64,000 nucleotides of DNA from NCBI RefSeq assembly GCF_003286085.1, contig NW_020825706.1, positions 1,736,001 through 1,800,000 of the forward strand, written 5' to 3'. Source of the DNA: Drosophila persimilis (lineage: Eukaryota; Arthropoda; Insecta; Diptera; Drosophilidae). Of the stretch, positions 12,038 to 25,329 are shown piece by piece; within the stretch, counting starts at the first letter, position 1; the number at the start of each line of letters is the position of its first letter. The notes beneath the pieces are model-generated. The model searched no databases. It was not told where the DNA came from and saw nothing but the letters and a program-made list of their open reading frames with translations. A program made the position numbers and the translations under genes.

Positions 12038-13632
12038 ATGGGTATTACAACAGAGACAGCTACAACAGCAACCGGAATGGGAGCGGCGAATGGTGGAGCA
12101 GCCGATGTCGAAAGCAAACAGATCCTGTCGCTGGAAGTTTTCCAAGAGTTATTCAAGCACGTGGAGCCGGATGTGGAAATCGATGCCTTTGAGGTAATGT
12201 GATGCATGAAACGGAGACTCTAAGTATTTCTTGTGTGACGTAGTGGACACGTGGCTTTTGCAGCTGGCTCAGGGCTCGGACCGCGGCGACAATTATACGG
12301 CGGCCTTGTATCGGATAAATCTGAGTGGCAAGCGGCAGAGTCTCGATGGCAGCCAACACAAATGGACGCAGAGCGTTATATGCAAGGTCATGCCGGAGAG
12401 CGTGGCCCAGCGAGAGGCCTACAAAAGCGACAAACTGTTTCGGTAAGAGAGATCCCTACGCAGATACTCAAACTATCTAATCTTGTGTCCCATCAACAGC
12501 AATGAAGTGGAGTTCTATACCACAATAATGCCAGAGTTGCTCAAGTTTCAGGCCAGCAAAACGGGCCGAGACTCGCCAGTGTTTAATGCCATACCCAAGT
12601 GCTATACGGCCCGACATGATTTGCTCATAATGGGTAACTATGTGACCACATCTCCTGCCTTGGCAATCTTTGAAGCATATTCCCTTTCATGCAGAGGACC
12701 TGCGTGAACGCGGCTTTCAGATGTCCGATCGCCACAAAGGACTCAGCATGGAGGAGACGCAGTCCGTCCTCTTGCAGGTGGCCCAATTACATGGCCTCAG
12801 TTTGGCCTACAAGTTTGAGCATCCGCTAGACTTTGCCAAGCTGTGCAGCCTCATCAGCGAGGGCATCTTCTGCACGGCCAACACGAGTTGGTATAGAAAC
12901 TACTACGAGCGTCTCACGAAGAACGCCGTCAAAATGGTTTCCGAAGTGCTGCCCGCCGACTCCAAGTATGTCCTGGCCATGCGAAATTTCGCTGAGAGCT
13001 CCTCCTTCTTTGGCCAAATGGTGAAGATTGCCAGTTCAGAGTCCCCGTTGTCGGCCATTTGCCATGGCGACTGTTGGGTCAACAATTTTCTGTATCACTA
13101 CGATCCAGAAGATCCAACGCTGGTGCTGGAGGTGGCCCTGATAGACTTCCAGCTAATACGTTATAGTTCGATTGCCTTGGATATTGCCAATCTGTTGTAC
13201 TGTTGCACCACGAAGGAGATGAGGGATGCGGAGCTGAAATCGTTGCTGAAAACCTACACGGAGGAGTTGTTCAGGTGGCTGAAGATCCTGTGCACTGAAC
13301 TGCCAGAACACTGCAATACCCTGGAAAAGCTGCAAAAACTGTAAGATAACGAATGCGTTTTAAATTAAAATAAATTTATCCATCTTAATTTTCGCTCAAG
13401 CTTTGCCGAGGAGCTGAAAGCCTATGGACGCTTTGCCCTGGGTCTTGCCATGGACATTATACCTATAAGTACATGTTCTTCCGAAGATGCACCGGATATG
13501 TACTTGAATCGCAACGATGAGCCCGAGGAGGAGGATGAGGGTGCGCCAACGCTTAACTTTCCACCCAACGATCTGTGTCGCCAGAAAATGGTCGAAATAG
13601 TTAAAGATATGGTCGATGGGGATATGCTTTAG
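12038..13632 (+). CDS. EcKinase-like (CHK kinase-like) protein
   Basis: Five exons (12038-12193, 12264-12442, 12500-12633, 12695-13340, 13401-13632) give 448 residues. After a Thr/Ala/Gly-rich leader the protein has the aminoglycoside-phosphotransferase-like fold of the insect EcKinase family (DUF227). Visible marks are the nucleotide-loop region GSDRGDNYTAALYR (about 55-68), the Brenner motif HGDCWVNN at 280-287 with the catalytic Asp282, and the metal-binding segment IDFQ around Asp307. Members phosphorylate ecdysteroids or other small hydroxylated molecules; the substrate here is unknown. Four introns of 57-70 bp all keep frame with GT-AG ends. The acidic C-terminal tail (about 410-420) is unusual for the family. 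It is a single gene rather than part of the usual tandem clusters, and I cannot assign a fly symbol. Confidence 0.85.
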
Positions 13633-14236
13633 AGCTGGCTTCAATCTCAAGCCATCTGCACGAAACACCAAATTAACGATAACTCAGTAACCCATAGTTA
13701 TATGCAAAACTAGTAATATTTAAAAACAAAGTAGCCTACTCTAGTTACCATTAGGCCTAGCAATAATTTATACGATTAGAGGGTACCACCGCTACCGACA
13801 GCGTTACATTACGTTTCTCTAACAAACATAAATGGAATTTTCGTCGAAAAGGGAGCTCTATGAGTGAAGCAATACGATGCCATCGGGGTTATCTTTAGAT
13901 TGAATTTTGTTTAAGTTTTTTAGACGTTTTTCTTTTCCTCTTTATTGGATATATGAGTATAAGTAAACCCAACGAACCGAGGCCAAATTAGGTAGACTTA
14001 CAATTTCTTTGGAATTTATTTTATTTTTAACCAAAGTTGCCGATGGATATTTCTTGAACAAAGCAATATGTTTGACTGTTCCTTTCGTTCTTGTTGTAGC
14101 CCATCTATACTTAACAGATATTTGTTGGACCTTAGCTCAAAGACAACTTGTCCCGTTCGCATATTATGTATTGTGTTTTTTTCTTAAGTATTCTTTACAC
14201 AAAGCAATAAATTATAAACAAAACTAATGCCTTAAA
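13633..14236. other. Convergent 3' ends
   Basis: This AT-rich spacer separates the kinase gene (+) and the CCDC174-like gene (-). AATAAA-like signals occur on both strands (for example near 14200 on the plus strand). No coding region is supported. Confidence 0.5.
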
Positions 14237-15910
14237 TTAATAATCCGCCTTGGCTGTCCAAGTAGCCTTGTTGGTCATCGCTTCCTTGTCACAGCAATTG
14301 CGCAGGAACTTCAGACCAGCCTCGATGGAGCGTTCTAGCTCGTTCTGGGACCTATGTATCTTGGCTGGAGGAGGTCCCATATCATTTAGGCCGGGAGGAG
14401 GCGGTATGGCAGCCCCCCGACTGCCTGCAGATGTGGAAGGTGTGTCATTGTCAATGTCATCGGTGGGGGTAGTGTAATTGCGTCGCTGGAACTGCTGCTC
14501 TTTCTTGCTGGAATTGAAATTACTGAATTCCTGTTCTTGGATTTCCCACAGTGGGGGCGGAGCTGGAATGCTGCTGAAGTTGCTGCGTTTTAGCGGCTCT
14601 GGAAGGGGAGCGAACTCCTCTTTACGCTCGCCACGCTGTTTTTCGTTCCACTCTTCCTGTGACATGGGCAGACGTTCGGCTTTGTATTCCCACTCTTCCT
14701 CCGGCTCTTGCGACGCCAGTTTCTCCTTATCCCAATCGCGAACATGCTCCTTGCGCAGCTCCGCGCGTTCCGCTTCCTCGGCTTCTTTCTCTTTCTCAAT
14801 GGCCTCTTTCCTTTCACGTGCTTTGCGCTCCCGTTCGACAGCCTCAGCTGCTGATTCGTCTTTCTTCTGCTGCAGTTCCCGTTCGTAGTCCTCCTTGCTG
14901 ATGGGCGGCAGACCATTGCGAGCCCGTATGCGGTTCTTGGCGGCCAGCACTCGACCAGCCACCATGCTGTCCCGCTTGGCTCTCAATTCATCGCGTCGAG
15001 CCTGCTCCTCAGTTGTGGCCTTGCGCGCCTCCTCCAGCTCTCTTTGCTGCTTTGCGCGCTCTTCTTCGTCTGTGGAAAAGGCATAGTAGCCGACACCGTG
15101 GGTGCGGGCCTCGTCGAAGAAGACATCTTGGTAGTGAATGTCTGGTTTTTCGGCATTCTCCTGCTCTTTGCGCTCCCAATTCAGAAGCAGCTCGGCGTGG
15201 TGGGTCGCCGTGGACTGGTCGTCGCTGAAAATGCTGCCCGGAGGGCGTGGTTTAATGTTGAAATCCTCCTCCGCCGCCTCCTCCCCCTCCTTCTGTTCGC
15301 CCTTGGTGTCTATCATCCAGTTGGCCTTGGTTGTATCAATGCGCTCAGGCATACTTTGGGCTAGCTGCTTGTCGCGTTTCTTCTCCTCTGCCAATACCCT
15401 TCTGAGACATTTCCTTGTGCGGCCCAAACAATCAACGTACTCCACTTCATCATCGTCGTTGCCCTCCTCTTCGCTGGAGCTGCTTGAACTGCTGCTCACT
15501 CGCCCGGGCGGAGAACAAGTCTGTGGCTCTTCGTCTAGGTCTTCCTCCTGGCGCTTGCGATTGAACATGACCAGACAATTGTCGTCAGAGTTGAGGTTGC
15601 CTCCGCTGCGACTCATTCGATCGTAGTACTTGCTCTTCGCCTCCAGAACGCGCCGAGACTTCTCCAGCTGCGCATGATCCTCGGTCTCATAGACCCTGGC
15701 GTCCTCGTTGCGGCTCACTTCATTGTAGCTGTGCGACTTCTTCTCCTTAGGCTTCTCCTTCTCGCTGACGACTTTTTGGGGCTTGTGTTCAACAGCCGAT
15801 ACCTGGGCCGCCTTGGCCAACTTCACCTCATGCTGCTTGCGCAGTAATTCAGCCTTCAGGCTGAGCAAAGATGATAAATTTACCGAGATAGCTTTGTTTG
15901 GGTCGTTCAT
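14237..15910 (-). CDS. CCDC174-like nuclear coiled-coil protein
   Basis: This single-exon gene encodes 557 residues. The N-terminus (KAISVNLSSLLSLKAELLRK) matches the conserved start of human CCDC174. It is followed by an acidic Ser-rich patch (SSSSSSSEEEGNDDDE, about 145-160), long Arg/Glu/Lys-rich coiled coils (about 280-420), and a C-terminal block with IPPPPG, PPPAKIHR and a helix ending in FLRNCCDKEA. CCDC174 proteins are nuclear and associate with the exon-junction complex and splicing. The ATG at 15910 is chosen over non-AUG upstream codons because its peptide aligns with the family start. The gene is divergent from the SRR1-like gene, with about 165 bp between start codons. Confidence 0.8.
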   Translation of the reverse strand: MNDPNKAISVNLSSLLSLKAELLRKQHEVKLAKAAQVSAVEHKPQKVVSEKEKPKEKKSHSYNEVSRNEDARVYETEDHAQLEKSRRVLEAKSKYYDRMSRSGGNLNSDDNCLVMFNRKRQEEDLDEEPQTCSPPGRVSSSSSSSSEEEGNDDDEVEYVDCLGRTRKCLRRVLAEEKKRDKQLAQSMPERIDTTKANWMIDTKGEQKEGEEAAEEDFNIKPRPPGSIFSDDQSTATHHAELLLNWERKEQENAEKPDIHYQDVFFDEARTHGVGYYAFSTDEEERAKQQRELEEARKATTEEQARRDELRAKRDSMVAGRVLAAKNRIRARNGLPPISKEDYERELQQKKDESAAEAVERERKARERKEAIEKEKEAEEAERAELRKEHVRDWDKEKLASQEPEEEWEYKAERLPMSQEEWNEKQRGERKEEFAPLPEPLKRSNFSSIPAPPPLWEIQEQEFSNFNSSKKEQQFQRRNYTTPTDDIDNDTPSTSAGSRGAAIPPPPGLNDMGPPPAKIHRSQNELERSIEAGLKFLRNCCDKEAMTNKATWTAKADY

Positions 15911-16074
15911 TTTCAAAATAATTCAAGAAATTCGAATGCTAGAAAGGGATAGAAAAGGCAATCAGCTGTTGGAGCATGTTTGAAAGGTTTTCGATAAAAC
16001 GCCACGGTAACCCTAAATTATGTATGGTTTTGCAGCCCTGGTAAAAATATTTATTTATTTACCTTTTTAAAAAA

Positions 16075-16963
16075 ATGTCTGGATCTGGCGAGGATTTCCA
16101 AGTTGTCACCAGGAAGAAATGGATAGCCCGCAAGTGTTTGAGGCGGCGGGATCGCCACAAGTCCGAGTCTGACTATTTGAAGGACTGCCCCGATGTGGAT
16201 GTCGACAAATTTAAGGAGTAAGCGTGAATGGGAATTTATATTCGTGGCCTCTGAAAATTCTGTATATCTAAACCCAAAACTATCCAATTCTAGTCGGCTG
16301 GAGCGTCTCTGCACGAAAATGTCACAAAGCGACTACTTTATGCTGGCTATGGAGACGCTGCAGCAACAGGTGGATGTCATAAATCGACCGCTGGAACGCA
16401 TCGTCTGCCTGGGGCTGGGGCCGTTTTCTCGCACCCACATCGCCCTGCATCAGGCAGCATTCGTTGTTAGCTTGCAGCGACACTACCAGATCAAGGAGGC
16501 TATTTATTTCGATCCTGTGTTCAGGGAGAGTGAGAAGGAGTTGCTGCGGCTGTTCGATGGCAGTGTGATAGCCGAAGACTGTGCAGGCAAGCACGAGGCG
16601 ACCGTTCCCACACTCTACTATCTTCCACACTGCCCCTACCCCCTGATGAACAACATCCTGTGGAGCAACTGGACAAGGGATACTCTGCCAAACGTACTAC
16701 TTGTTTCGAATAGTTTTGAGATGCTGACGATGACACGAAAGACCCCGAAAGATCACATAAATCAAGTAGTCGAACACTGCACAGAAACCCCACTGGACGA
16801 TGACTACGAGCATCAAAATGTCTTCAATGACTTATCATTGCACACATTTCCCTGGGACAGTCTGCCGGAAACCGATGATGAAATATTTTGGACACGTTGC
16901 GCCCCAATGAAAGTTAATGAAGATGAGCTAATTATAGAGACGGAATCAAAAGCGACGCATTGA
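16075..16963 (+). CDS. SRR1-like protein
   Basis: Two exons (16075-16217, 16294-16963) give 270 residues. The first 50 residues are basic (RKKWIARKCLRRRDRHK), as in other SRR1 proteins. The SRR1 domain follows at about 65-200, with ERIVCLGLGPFSRTHIALHQ, the Asp-containing YFDPVF strand and PHCPYPLMNNILWSNW. SRR1 (SENSITIVITY TO RED LIGHT REDUCED 1) was first described in plant clock control; animal members are linked to heme homeostasis and cell proliferation, with no settled biochemical activity. The C-terminal tail is acidic. The start codon is the only ATG before the conserved basic block, and it shares a short divergent promoter with the CCDC174-like gene. Confidence 0.85.
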
Positions 16964-17052
16964 ACCCAATATCAAAAAACAAGGAAATAGGTTTATATTT
17001 AAGTTTTATTATTATGTTTGTACATATAAGGTGCAATAAGATTTGTGTGCCC

Positions 17053-19062
17053 TTACAGGCTCATAAACTTGTCCATCTCTTTCTCATTCTCATCCTCTTT
17101 TTTTGCAGTCTGCTTCTTTCGAGCTTTAGCCCTCATCTTCTGTGATTTCTTCGCCTTTTTTCTCTGCGCCTCTCTATGAGCAGCGACTCTCCGGTTTATT
17201 GGCTGTCGTCGTGGTTCTTCAACTGGGACCTTATTTCGACGTTTCACTGCTATGCCTGAGGTCTTTATTGGAAATGCGCAGGGCAGCAGCTGCTGCTCCT
17301 CATGCAGCCGTCCGCAGAGAGTGTTCGAGATGGGCAAGTAGCTATTTTGGCTGAGAAAGCACTCATCACTGGGTGCGGTGGCCGTTAGCAGCTCGTGCAG
17401 CTTGAAACTCTGTGGTGGTGGCGTGGGCTCCTTGATGGGCTTACATAGTAAAAACTTGTCCTTGTACTTGACTGAATTTCGCAGCAAATAGTCCCCAGGT
17501 GGGATAGCATTGAATAGCTTAAGAAATTCGCACAGATGGGAGAGCAACTGAGGCATGCTCGTGTTGTAGTAGTCGTGCAGCATCTTTTCCAGCGAAACCA
17601 GTGTCAGCTTCTCCTCGAGCAGTGGCTCAAAGTCTCGCAGCGATACGCGACTGCAATGGCCGATCTCCGCTTTGAGGAGCTTCAAGTGCAGCCAAGCCTT
17701 GAGCAATTCGTACTTGGACATAATTTCGCAGCCGCAGTCTGGTTTGTTCTCCAGCTTGATGAAGTGGCAGCCGAGCGGTTCCGCTCCCTCCGCATCGCTC
17801 ACACCTGCCAGCGATAAGCTGCTATACATTTGAAACTCTTCACTTGGTTCGGCATCATCATCACCCTGGGATCTTAGGCACCAGCTAATCATGGCAGTAT
17901 TCGAGTTAGAAGGCTCTATGGCAGCAGATTCTATGTCCACTGGTTGGAGTTTATAGTCCATTTGCAGATCTACAGCTAATTCTTTAAATGAAGGTAGATC
18001 TGGGACGTCTTTAAATGAGCCATTCTGGTCAAACGTTAGCCACTGATCTTCTCCGGACTGCGCCCTGTACGCCTGATAGGCTTGCGTCAAAAGCAAGCCG
18101 CTTGTGTGCCAGCCGCAGTTGCGCGCCGGAAAGGGATCCTTAAATTCGAAACATTTGTGCTCACTCCCATATGTTTCCTTGACAGTGACCAACATTTCCG
18201 TGGGCAAATCCACATATGCACCGGTAGACAAAAGCATCATGAGCGATTCCAAGGGCAAAACGAAGATGTTGCCTTCATCCGGCTGTTCCAGCATCGGTAT
18301 AGTTCGGTAGACGGTTTCTATGCCAGAAAAGCGACATAAGCGCACATTCAGGGTCATCAGTTCGTCTCGCTTTAGCTTCACCTCCGGCCACAGCCTTACC
18401 TGGCCCACAATCCGCTTCAGCTGCACCTCCTCCACACTTGCGGTTTGAGGATTGAGGCTGTTGCATTGGGCCAGCTGCGGCAAACCCGAGTACGTCACAT
18501 AGGTGTCATTGGGAACGCCTTTCAGCAGCTGTTTCATTCGCAGCTCATGCCATATTCTATAGGCCTGAACAATCGACTTCATTGGAGCGTAGAGCAGCTC
18601 CCTCTGACTGGTTTCATAATCAAGTACATCTTTTTGGAACATTTGATACTCCGTGTGGCGTTTCTTCTCCGTGACACGCCATACCACAAAGTCGTCCTCC
18701 GGCACAGGGTCGTTGCGTTGCCATGCCAGAAGCACCCTCATACATGCCGTCTGCTGATGGCTTGTCAAGGCGGAATACTTCTCCCTAAGATTGGGAAATT
18801 TGTAAGGCAGCAACCGTCTTGAGTGGTCCCGTACGGATTTATTTGCAGTCTGTTGTGTGCGTGGGTCCTTGGGCGCCGAGTCGTTGCTGTACGATGTGAA
18901 AACCTCCGACGGCCCTTCCAGCTCTTGACTGAGCACCTCCGGTATGACTTCATTCAAGCATGTGTACAGGGTATCGTCCACATGCTCAAACGATTTGTTG
19001 AATACTTTATAGGAGGGTTGGTTGCGAAATATTGGGTCTCCTTGGTACATGCCCGGCTCCAT
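17053..19062 (-). CDS. Putative ICE2/NARG2-like little elongation complex subunit
   Basis: A single-exon frame gives 669 residues from the ATG at 19062 (MEPGMYQGDPIFRN). The frame stays open upstream to 19242 for 60 more residues, but those are AT-rich and low complexity, so they are probably 5'UTR. The C-terminal third (about 470-620) has the block pattern I associate with the NARG2/ICE2 C-terminal domain: FIKLENKPDCGCEIMSKYEL, SLRDFEPLLEEKLTL, then KLHELL and LPCAFPIKT. The extreme C-terminus is very basic (RKKAKKSQKMRAKARKKQ), suggesting nuclear localisation. ICE2 works with ICE1 and ELL in Pol II snRNA transcription. The assignment rests on remembered motif order and is moderate. It is divergent from the PX-kinase gene. 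Confidence 0.6.
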   Translation of the reverse strand: MEPGMYQGDPIFRNQPSYKVFNKSFEHVDDTLYTCLNEVIPEVLSQELEGPSEVFTSYSNDSAPKDPRTQQTANKSVRDHSRRLLPYKFPNLREKYSALTSHQQTACMRVLLAWQRNDPVPEDDFVVWRVTEKKRHTEYQMFQKDVLDYETSQRELLYAPMKSIVQAYRIWHELRMKQLLKGVPNDTYVTYSGLPQLAQCNSLNPQTASVEEVQLKRIVGQVRLWPEVKLKRDELMTLNVRLCRFSGIETVYRTIPMLEQPDEGNIFVLPLESLMMLLSTGAYVDLPTEMLVTVKETYGSEHKCFEFKDPFPARNCGWHTSGLLLTQAYQAYRAQSGEDQWLTFDQNGSFKDVPDLPSFKELAVDLQMDYKLQPVDIESAAIEPSNSNTAMISWCLRSQGDDDAEPSEEFQMYSSLSLAGVSDAEGAEPLGCHFIKLENKPDCGCEIMSKYELLKAWLHLKLLKAEIGHCSRVSLRDFEPLLEEKLTLVSLEKMLHDYYNTSMPQLLSHLCEFLKLFNAIPPGDYLLRNSVKYKDKFLLCKPIKEPTPPPQSFKLHELLTATAPSDECFLSQNSYLPISNTLCGRLHEEQQLLPCAFPIKTSGIAVKRRNKVPVEEPRRQPINRRVAAHREAQRKKAKKSQKMRAKARKKQTAKKEDENEKEMDKFMSL

Positions 19063-19301
19063 GTCCTTCGAATCCAATAAATTTTGAAATTTCCGACATT
19101 TAAGAATGGTTTCGATAAGTTTATATTTTAGCAATAATTTCGATAAATTGCACCGCGACTTGTTAACACTGGACAGAAAATGGTAGTTTTGCACACTGCT
19201 GCCGCTGGTAAAAATATTCGGAAAAAAGTGGGGGGAAAACAATAAATAATACAGGAAATATGGTTATCACATAACGCAGCTAAACCGCAGCAGTTGCCAC
19301 A

Positions 19302-21477
19302 ATGAGTCTCAATCTGGGGGGCTGGATCCACAGCTTCACCGTAACGGACACGCAGCAGCACAAAGGAGGATACACCATTTACAAGATTACCTCGATCGTG
19401 AGTGTGGAAAATGGGGGGCAGAAAATGTGGTTTTGCTTAACGGCCTCTCTCTCATTACTAGGTTTTCCCACGGTCGGTGCCCCAAGCTCTCACTTGTCTG
19501 GTTGTGTGGAAGCGCTTTCACGAGATCAAGCGGCTGCACCGAGAGCTGAGTCGCCGGCACAAGAGTCTCCAGCTACCCGGCAAGCTGCCCGTGCCCACGG
19601 ACAGCAGCTACTTTAAGCGCTTCGATGCGGTTGTCATCCAACGTCGCAAGGAATACATCCTGCAGCTGCTGGATTTTGCGGCTCAGCATCCCGCCCTCTA
19701 CAAGTGCAGCACCTTCACCCACTTCTTCAGTGAGGCGCACTCGCCGAACGGTTCCCCCTTGAAGAAGCTCTATGTGGAGCGCTCTTTGAAACTCAAGACC
19801 ACTGGGGACACTGATTGTAGCTGCAGTGGAACAGGAGCTGGCAGCGTGACTGAGCCGGGGGCAGGAGCCATAGCTGACATTTGCGATAAGCTTGATCTGC
19901 CTTATGATCCGCACAACGCTGGCGGCATCTTGCCATTGGATCCGCGATGCGATAAAGAGCAGCAGCAGCAGTCTCTAAGCTGCAACGATGAACCGGACGC
20001 CAAGGAAGCCAAAGCCGAGACAGACGCCGAGTCAGAGCCAAAGACAAAGCCGGATGAGGGGCAGGCCAAGCGGGACTACCTACGACTACTCACGCCCATG
20101 GCCTCCATCGAGAGCGATGACAGCGACTACATCTACGAGGCGGCTCTGGAGTTCAGTCACGCCGTCCAGGCGGAGGTGAATCTCGAGTACGCCGAGGCAC
20201 ATGAGCGCTACAAGCACGGCGTGGATCTGCTGCTCGTCGGGGCCAAGCACGACTCGAACGAAGAACGCAAGTTCATAGCCAAAGCGAAGATATCAAAGTA
20301 CCTGGCACGCGCCGAGGAGATACACGCCAACTTCCTGGCCAACTCCGCCAAGAAACTGCACTTCCAGCTGTCCTTGGATATGGCAGACAGCACGAGTGTC
20401 GCGCAACTTGAGTGCTCCTGGAACCAGCTGGCCAAGTATAAGGTGGTGCAAGTTCTCGACGAGCGGGTGATGCAGGTGCAGTGCATCACCGAGCCCCAGC
20501 AGCCGGCGGCCATAATGAAGGGCATTGAGAAGCCGGCCAGCCACTCGCTCACCCAGAGTATTTTCCTGCCGCAGCAGGTGCCTTACATGGCCCAGTTGTT
20601 GGCCTACTTTCAGTCGGACCAGAAGATCTTCCTGCTGCTGAGGCAGGCCGAGGGTGGACGCCTGTACGACTATCTGCAGAGCTACACTCCCACGGGAGCC
20701 AAGACCATCAACTATGGCGAGCTTTTTCCAGCGGACAAGGAGGTGGAGCAGGAGCAGCCCCTCACCGCCGACAGCGATGTCAGCGATCTAGTGCGTAGCT
20801 CCCAGCAGCTGCTCAAATCGGTTTCCCATACCCTCAGCAATCTGCAGGCCGGCGTTCTCACGCCCAGGCGACAGAAGGCGGCTGCAGCTGGGGTCCATGT
20901 CCGTGTCCTTCCCGAGCAGTGCCTGCGGCAGTGGGCCTGCGAGCTGGCCATAGCCATCCACAGTCTCCACGGCAAAGGTGTGATTCTGCGGGATCTGCAC
21001 ATGAACAACATCCTGCTGGGCTCCAAGGGGCAGCTACTGCTTACGTATTTTTACCAAAACGAAGGCCTCAGCTCCGACGACAGCTATGTGCACAAGGCTT
21101 TAAGCCTGGAGGCCATATCGAATCATTTTGTGGCCCCCGAGCGACCTCTGAGTTTCCGCTCCGACTGGTGGAGCTATGGTGTGGTGCTCTACCAGCTTCT
21201 GCTGGGAGTGGTAAGCATTGTCATTCCTCATTGTGAATCTCTTCCTAATGCTATTTGCTTTCGTTAGCCCTACAAGTCCACGCATCCTGGCCAACTAGAA
21301 CTCTATGGTTGTGTGCAGTACCCCAGCGAATCTCTGGACATCTCTGATCATGCCCGTGACTTGTTGGAGCAGCTGCTGCAGCTTAGTCCGGAGCTGCGTC
21401 TGGACTATGAGCAGCTGCAGGGGCATCCCTTCTTCAAGGGCATCGACTGGCAGGCGGTTCTGAAAAGTGGCATATAA
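19302..21477 (+). CDS. RPS6KC1-like protein: PX, MIT and pseudokinase domains
   Basis: Three exons (19302-19397, 19462-21210, 21268-21477) give 684 residues. A PX domain occupies about 1-115 (GWIHSFTVTD, VVWKRFHEIKRLHRELSRRH, FDAVVIQRRKEYI). An acidic linker is followed by a MIT domain (about 220-295: AALEFSHAVQAEVNLEYAEA, RYKHGVDLLL). A kinase-like domain fills the rest. It keeps LRDLHMNNILL in the catalytic loop, but the Mg-binding DFG is replaced by LTYFY, so it is probably a pseudokinase. The order matches human RPS6KC1 (S6K delta-1), which binds PI3P and sphingosine kinase on endosomes; CG7156 is the likely fly counterpart. It is convergent with repo. Confidence 0.88.
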
Positions 21478-22456
21478 GGACACGATAACGATGGGACCTT
21501 TTTGTTTGATGAATCTTTTCAATATTCGAAATATTCTTTTAGGGTCCTTCTTTCAAAGGTACTCTGTGTAGTTTTCCAATGTATTATTTTGTTATCTCGT
21601 ATATCAAGCACTTGTTTCTTCTTATTTAATCAATTTTTAAAGAACAAAGCCTTTAGTGGCTAGTATTCTTATGCTTTGTTTTATAGTTTTAGCTTGGTTT
21701 TTTTTGGTACAAAACACGCTTTATTTAAGATCTATTATATACAGTTGCGGAATGTTTTAAAGTATTGCTTACGAATATAGAAATTTAGGCCAAGATACAG
21801 GCGTATTTATGTAATAATTTTGATATACAAAAATGGTACGAGTACGATTATGGATAAATTAGTAAGTAATAATCTTTGTAAAGCCAAATGAGCTAAAGTA
21901 GTATATAAAAAGCATTTTATTGTCTAACTACACAACAGTTTTTGGTTTAACTTAGGGCTAGGCTATGGCTAAATTTGTTTTTGGGGACGGACGAGCTATC
22001 TGTAGCTCTTCCGTCGCCCGTAAGGCACATTTGGAATGCATTCTGGGGGGTACGGGGACACCCCCTGGGGACTAATCCTACACTTACGACTAAACAAAAA
22101 CTGCATTAAGTTTTGGCAAGACTTGTTGATTCTGTTGTTGTTGCAACTTACGAGACGACACCTAAAGACTAAAAGGAACCTATGGCATATATGAAAACAT
22201 TAGCTAGGACTTTTCGAAAACCACAAAAATACCAGAGTTTTGGTCTTTTCAGTCTACTAATATTTGGTATCTTTTCGTATGGTATTTTCTGGTGTCCACA
22301 CGTGTGAATGGGGCCCAATTTACAGTTAGAAATGCTGCACACACACACACTTTCAAAATGGCCGCCGGAAGCGTGCTGCGCTTTGAGGGTGGGGCGGAGC
22401 CCAGCGTCGATGTTGCTGCTGGTGCTGCTGCAGGCGACGGTGTGTGAGCATTTCCC
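21478..22456. other. 3'UTR region shared by convergent RPS6KC1-like and repo genes
   Basis: No coding region. A minus-strand AATAAA lies near 21718-21726 and would give repo a 3'UTR of about 730 bases. Confidence 0.55.
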
Positions 22457-24719
<2,263 letters not shown>

Positions 24720-24748
24720 CCTGCTCACTCGAATCGAATGCACTTTCT

Positions 24749-24771
24749 CACACACACACACACACACACAC
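24749..24771. repeat. (CA)n microsatellite in the repo 5'UTR
   Basis: About eleven CA dinucleotides lie 30 bases upstream of the repo start codon. On the minus strand the same frame would encode alternating Cys and Val. Confidence 0.9.
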
Positions 24772-25029
24772 GGACACAAAGCCACAGACACAGAGATCCG
24801 TTTTATTATTAAGCTCAGCTTAAAGGAGCTTTTTCAATCCGAATTTTCGAACTTCGAATTTGATCGAATCAAATATGGCTGCTTTGCCTTTGATTTGTTT
24901 TTTAGTTAAATTAACTTTTGGCTAAAACATTTCTCTTTGGTTGGACTTTTTTTAAATTTGTTTCACACTCCTTGAGCCTCTCTCTCTCGGTCGTCGCCGT
25001 GGTCGTGTTGTCAACCGCTCAAGTCTTGG

Positions 25030-25075
25030 CCTTAATTGAGTCCGCTACTGGCGATGATTGCCCTTTTATACCGGC
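25030..25075 (-). promoter_or_regulatory. repo: TATA-box core promoter of repo
   Basis: On the minus strand GGTATAAAAGGG has its TATA at 25070-25064. About 33 bases downstream lies TCAATT, an Initiator-like sequence with its A at 25037. A start there gives a 5'UTR of about 318 bases before the ATG at 24719. The spacing is right for a focused promoter, but the start site is inferred. Confidence 0.6.
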
Positions 25076-25329
25076 GCGACTGGCAGCGCCGCTGCAGCGT
25101 CGGCAGCGACCAATCCGGTGCCGCCAATGGCCGACATTCCCCTGCCACCAGAGCGAGATAGCGAGAGAGCTGGTCCCGGTGGGCACCAGAGTGCGTTTCA
25201 TGCTGGCGCGTGTGACTTTTCTGCGCCTTTGCTTGGTTCGGTTTTGGGGTGTGGTTTACTCTTCCCACCCGCTGCTACTGCTGTTGCTGCTGCTTCTCCT
25301 ACTGCTGCTGCTGCTGCTGCTCTGGACTG

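Noticed and set aside
19063..19242. 60-residue N-terminal extension of the ICE2-like protein
   Set aside because: It is AT-rich and low complexity and lies next to the divergent promoter; more likely 5'UTR.
24720..24791. N-terminal extension of Repo through the (CA)n repeat
   Set aside because: It encodes alternating Cys-Val with no family resemblance; the downstream ATG gives the expected Repo start and length.
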